A stretch of DNA of 9,116 nt, from contig JAHEJF010000016.1 of assembly GCA_024639025.1 (NCBI GenBank), positions 1-9,116 on the forward strand, written 5' to 3'. The DNA comes from Ahrensia sp. Its GTDB lineage: Bacteria; Pseudomonadota; Alphaproteobacteria; Rhizobiales; Rhizobiaceae. Positions 6,443-9,116 of the stretch are shown here, in pieces. Both the position numbers and the translations under genes were made by a program. A model generated the notes under the pieces. It was not told where the DNA came from. It searched no databases and saw only the letters and a list, made by a program, of their open reading frames with translations. Every line of letters begins with the position of its first letter. Positions within the stretch are counted from its first letter, which is position 1.

Positions 6443-7842
6443 TGGCGGCGACCAACCTTCTCGACAAGCTGTGGGACATCCATGAGATTCATCGGCGCCA
6501 AGATGGCGCGTCACTGCTGTGGGTGGATCGGCATCTCGTTCACGAGGGCTCTCATCATGCCTTTGCCAAGCTCGCGGACAAAGGTTTGGTCGTGGCTGAG
6601 CCAAACCTGACATTTGGTGTCGCTGACCACTATGCGCCGACGAGAGGAACACCGCAAAGTCCCGCAATCGCACGAATGATCCGCACGCTTGAGGAGAACA
6701 CCTCCAAACACGGGATTGAGTGTTTCGGACTTGATGATCCGCGCCAAGGCATTGTTCATGTTATCGGGCCGGAACAGGGGCTGACGTTACCTGGCTTGCT
6801 AATTAACTGCGGAGATAGCCACACCTCAACGCACGGTGCCTTCGGCGCGCTAGCTTTCGGGATCGGGGCGACGGAAGTCGCGCATGTTCTTTCAACACAA
6901 ACGATCTGGCAGAGAAAGCCAAAAGCGATGCGCCTATCAGTCACCGGAAAATTCGGGCTCGGTGTGGGCGCCAAGGACCTGGCCCTTCACTGGATTTCAA
7001 AACTGGGGGCGGACGGCGCAAGAGGCCATGCGATCGAATATGTCGGCGAAGCCGTACGGGCGTTGTCGATGGAAGGCAGAATGACATTGTGCAACTTGTC
7101 CATTGAGGGGGGAGCACGATTTGGTCTGATCGCACCTGACAACAAGACCTTTGAATACCTAAAAGGTCGGACCTACGCGCCCACAGATTCGCACTGGGAA
7201 CAAGCGTTGGAATATTGGGCGACGCTATCGACCGATCCGGATGCACAATTCGAGCGTGAAGTTGCAATTGACGCATCCGACGTCACGCCAATCGTTACTT
7301 GGGGCACTTCTCCTGACGAGGCCCTCCCAGTGTCTGGCCGCGTACCAGATCCTGATGAGCTTGGTGCTTATGAATCCAAGGGCCTTCAGGCGACGCTGGA
7401 CTATATGGGGCTGACACCAGGACGGCCGCTCGACCAGATCGAGGTCGATCAGGTCTTTATCGGTTCATGCACAAATGCGCGCATTGAAGATTTGCGCGAA
7501 GCAGCGGCTGTCTTGTCGGGACGTAAAGCAAGAGTGCCAGGAATGGTCGCGCCAGGATCCATGATGATAAAGGCGCAGGCGGAAGCTGAGGGTCTGGACC
7601 GTGTTTTCATTGAAGCGGGGCTGGATTGGGTCAATGCTGGATGTTCGATGTGCGTAGCAATGAATGGCGACATGGTTGCACCCGGCAAGCGTTGTGCTTC
7701 AACAACCAACCGCAATTTCCAAGGTCGACAGGGCCCCGGGGCACGTACCCACCTTATGTCGCCAGCGATGGTTGCTGCCGCTGCGGTCACCGGTCGGCTC
7801 ACAGACGTTCGACCTCTTCTCATGGGGAGGAACGCTGCATGA
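6439..7842 (+). CDS. leuC: LeuC-like [4Fe-4S] hydro-lyase, large subunit (3-isopropylmalate dehydratase/aconitase family)
   Basis: At 467 residues it has the length of bacterial LeuC. The aconitase-family landmarks are present: NCGDSHTSTHGAFGALAFG (123-141), GSCTN with Cys344, and GCSMCVAMN with Cys402 and Cys405, which together ligate a [4Fe-4S] cluster. CASTTNRNFQGRQG (419-432) is the conserved substrate-binding stretch. The enzyme would add or remove water on a 2-hydroxy di- or tricarboxylate together with the small subunit. The N-terminal active-site segment departs from biosynthetic LeuC: DRHLVHEGSHHAF where LeuC has VTSPQAF after VHE, and DHYAPTR where LeuC typically has DHNVPT. With catabolic neighbours and no leuA or leuB, a role outside leucine synthesis is likely, such as hydrating a substituted maleate or citraconate. 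ATG 6439 overlaps the gntR stop; GGAG (6428-6431) is 7 bases upstream. Confidence 0.92.
   Translation: MMAATNLLDKLWDIHEIHRRQDGASLLWVDRHLVHEGSHHAFAKLADKGLVVAEPNLTFGVADHYAPTRGTPQSPAIARMIRTLEENTSKHGIECFGLDDPRQGIVHVIGPEQGLTLPGLLINCGDSHTSTHGAFGALAFGIGATEVAHVLSTQTIWQRKPKAMRLSVTGKFGLGVGAKDLALHWISKLGADGARGHAIEYVGEAVRALSMEGRMTLCNLSIEGGARFGLIAPDNKTFEYLKGRTYAPTDSHWEQALEYWATLSTDPDAQFEREVAIDASDVTPIVTWGTSPDEALPVSGRVPDPDELGAYESKGLQATLDYMGLTPGRPLDQIEVDQVFIGSCTNARIEDLREAAAVLSGRKARVPGMVAPGSMMIKAQAEAEGLDRVFIEAGLDWVNAGCSMCVAMNGDMVAPGKRCASTTNRNFQGRQGPGARTHLMSPAMVAAAAVTGRLTDVRPLLMGRNAA
7824..7830 (+). promoter_or_regulatory. Ribosome binding site that fixes the small-subunit start
   Basis: GGGGAGG lies 8 bases before ATG 7839, inside the end of the large-subunit gene. 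It argues against the much longer open frame that starts at 7626. Confidence 0.75.
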
Positions 7843-8450
7843 TCGGTTGGTCCAATCACACTGGCAAGGCAGTCGCATTTGATCGTGAAAACGTCGATAC
7901 AGACCAGCTTATTCCTGCGCGATTCATGTCCACCCCACGAGCCGACGGATACGGGAAATTTCTTTTGCATGATGTGAGATTTGACAGTGACGGTTCACCC
8001 TATGGCGATATCGCCCTGAATAATCATCTTGATGCATCCATCTTGGTTTCAGGGAAGAATTTCGGCAGCGGTTCATCTCGAGAAGCGGCCGTTTATGCCT
8101 TGATAGATTTCGGCATACGCGTGGTTGTTGCTCCGAGTTTCGGCGACATATTTGCATCCAATGCGGTGAACAATAGTCTGCTTCCAGCACGTGTGAGCGC
8201 GACAGATGCGGCGTTTCTTTTGAGTGTTTCAAGCGATGGTGCCGAGGGCATTTCTGTCGATCTGGACCATATGACGATTTCAACGAAAGACCGGGTCATG
8301 AACTTTGATCTGGATCCGGTCTGGCGCAAGAAGTTGCTCAACGGATGGGACGACATCGATCTAACCTTGAACCATCAGGACGAAGTTGCTGCTTACCGCG
8401 AACAGCTGCTTGACAACCAAAAGTGGAGATTTCCGGTCGCAACCGGATAA
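7839..8450 (+). CDS. leuD: LeuD-like hydro-lyase, small (swivelling-domain) subunit
   Basis: The 203-residue product is a normal LeuD length and pairs with the large subunit next door. Family motifs are the N-terminal ENVDTDQLIPARF (17-29), the substrate-loop NFGSGSSRE (74-82) and APSFGDIFASN (98-108). In aconitase-type enzymes the small-subunit swivelling domain supplies part of the substrate pocket. The stretch GSGSSREAAVYAL differs from the GCGSSREHAPWAL typical of biosynthetic LeuD, and SNAVNNSLLP replaces the usual NNCxKNGLLP. This points to a paralogue with altered substrate range, as in dimethylmaleate or maleate hydratases, although the residues alone do not name the substrate. The open frame extends 71 codons upstream within leuC, but the ATGA overlap (7839-7842) and a strong ribosome site make ATG 7839 the real start. 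Confidence 0.92.
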   Translation: MIGWSNHTGKAVAFDRENVDTDQLIPARFMSTPRADGYGKFLLHDVRFDSDGSPYGDIALNNHLDASILVSGKNFGSGSSREAAVYALIDFGIRVVVAPSFGDIFASNAVNNSLLPARVSATDAAFLLSVSSDGAEGISVDLDHMTISTKDRVMNFDLDPVWRKKLLNGWDDIDLTLNHQDEVAAYREQLLDNQKWRFPVATG

Positions 8451-8483
8451 CGAAAGGGTCGGGAAACCGGCCAAAAATGCATC

Positions 8484-8497
8484 GCCAGCTTGCTGGC
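8484..8497 (+). other. Intercistronic hairpin between leuD-like and TRAP genes
   Basis: GCCAGC-TT-GCTGGC is a perfect 6-bp inverted repeat, realistically a 5-bp stem with a CTTG tetraloop, in the 70-bp gap after the small-subunit gene. No T-run follows, so it does not look like an intrinsic terminator. It could be an mRNA-stability or processing element that sets the solute-binding protein's expression apart from the enzymes. Confidence 0.45.
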
Positions 8498-8506
8498 CAA
8501 AGGGAT

Positions 8507-8512
8507 AGGAGG
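8507..8512 (+). promoter_or_regulatory. Strong ribosome binding site of the TRAP solute-binding protein
   Basis: AGGAGG is 8 bases before ATG 8521 and is the best Shine-Dalgarno in the window, in keeping with the high expression usual for periplasmic binding proteins. Confidence 0.75.
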
Positions 8513-8520
8513 AATACCCC

Positions 8521-9116
8521 ATGAACATGCAACTTGCCGCCGGTATCTTGGCGGGATCAACAATTCTAGCGACGACTGCAGCTGCCCAAGAGACCATCAC
8601 TGCGGTCCACGCCTTTCCAGAAACGCTGATTTACACGCAAAGCTTCTTATCATTCGTTGACAAAGTGAATGAAGCTGGTGAGGGCGTGATACAAATCGAG
8701 GTGCGCGGTGGTCCTGAAGCCATCGGTATGTTCCAGCAGCCAGATGCTGTTCGTGACGGTATTGTGGACATGGTCTACACGCCCGGCTCCTTCTATGGCG
8801 GTTCTCTTCCGGAAAAGGATGCCATGGTCGCATCCAACTTAACTGCGATCGAAACGCGCAAGAACGGTGGTACCGAGTTGATCGATCAAATCCATCAGGA
8901 AAAGATGGGATTGAAGTATCTGGGTTGGTTCGACTCTGGCGTTTGTTACAATCTATGGACGCGCGAGGAACCCAGCTTTGATTCTGAGGGAAACCTCGAA
9001 GTCGAGGGATTGAAGCTGCGCGGCAATGCTGTCTACAACGCGTTCTTTACCAACTATCTGGGTGCGCAAGTCATCGATCTTCCAACGGGTGAAGTCTATG
9101 CTGCGCTTCAGCGCGG
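8521..9116 (+). CDS. dctP: TRAP transporter solute-binding protein, DctP family, C-terminus outside window
   Basis: The first 198 residues are visible; the family is usually about 320-340, so the last 40% lies beyond the window. Residues 1-22 (ILAGSTILATTAAA core, predicted cut after Ala22 before Gln23) look like a Sec signal peptide for periplasmic export, though the first residues carry no Lys or Arg. The mature part shows DctP features: QSFLSFVDKVNE, VRGGPEAIGMFQQPDAVRDG, DMVYTPGSFYG, and GLKLRGNAVYNAFFTNYLG with Arg167 at the position that in this family pairs with the substrate carboxylate. It captures a carboxylated solute for a DctQM membrane pair, which should follow to the right. The start rests on the AGGAGG site. 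As the fourth gene of the plus-strand operon it ties uptake to the enzymes. Ligand unknown. Confidence 0.9.
   Translation, partial: MNMQLAAGILAGSTILATTAAAQETITAVHAFPETLIYTQSFLSFVDKVNEAGEGVIQIEVRGGPEAIGMFQQPDAVRDGIVDMVYTPGSFYGGSLPEKDAMVASNLTAIETRKNGGTELIDQIHQEKMGLKYLGWFDSGVCYNLWTREEPSFDSEGNLEVEGLKLRGNAVYNAFFTNYLGAQVIDLPTGEVYAALQR

Noticed and set aside
7626..7838. A 71-codon N-terminal extension of the small-subunit gene
   Set aside because: It lies wholly inside the large-subunit gene. The strong GGGGAGG site and normal LeuD length support the start at 7839.
6439..8450. Leucine biosynthesis operon
   Set aside because: There is no leuA or leuB, the regulator is GntR/UTRA, a TRAP protein follows and active-site motifs diverge from biosynthetic LeuCD.
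8484..8497. Intrinsic terminator after the small-subunit gene
   Set aside because: The stem is short and is followed by CAAAGGG rather than a T-run.

Overview
The window looks like a chromosomal catabolic locus of a Gram-negative proteobacterium, most likely an alphaproteobacterium of the Rhodobacterales/Hyphomicrobiales type. I infer this from the moderately GC-rich coding style, the TRAP transporter, the GntR/UTRA regulator and the ATP-dependent hydantoinase pair. I could not run a taxonomic search. Almost every base is coding, and there is no sign of a mobile element, tRNA, rRNA or CRISPR array.

Layout: two operons diverge from one 142-bp control region (5509-5650). The minus-strand operon, in order of transcription, holds (1) a 4-oxalocrotonate-tautomerase/SnoaL-like fusion protein (4948-5508), (2) hydantoinase/oxoprolinase subunit B (3257-4951), (3) hydantoinase/oxoprolinase subunit A (1203-3260), (4) an isochorismatase-fold hydrolase with Gly at the usual Cys nucleophile position (596-1201), and (5) an isocitrate lyase/PEP mutase-superfamily lyase that runs off the left edge (1-599). 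The plus-strand operon holds a GntR/UTRA regulator (5651-6442), the large and small subunits of a LeuCD-type [4Fe-4S] hydro-lyase (6439-7842 and 7839-8450), and, after a 70-bp gap with a small hairpin, a TRAP solute-binding protein that runs off the right edge (8521-9116). Five of the six internal junctions are ATGA overlaps and the sixth is TGA-A-ATG, so each arm is tightly translationally coupled.

How the genes may work together (inference): a carboxylated compound enters through the TRAP system. HyuAB could open a lactam, imide or hydantoin-like ring with ATP. The isochorismatase-fold enzyme and the tautomerase fusion could process the opened product. The LeuCD-type enzyme could hydrate an unsaturated di- or tricarboxylate to a substituted malate, and the ICL-fold lyase, which has the KRCGH signature of C-C lyases, could split it into a 2-oxoacid plus a smaller acid. 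The last two steps resemble dimethylmaleate hydratase plus 2,3-dimethylmalate lyase, or the methylcitrate-cycle pairing. The GntR/UTRA protein probably senses a pathway metabolite and controls both arms from the shared intergenic region. The real substrate cannot be read from the sequence.
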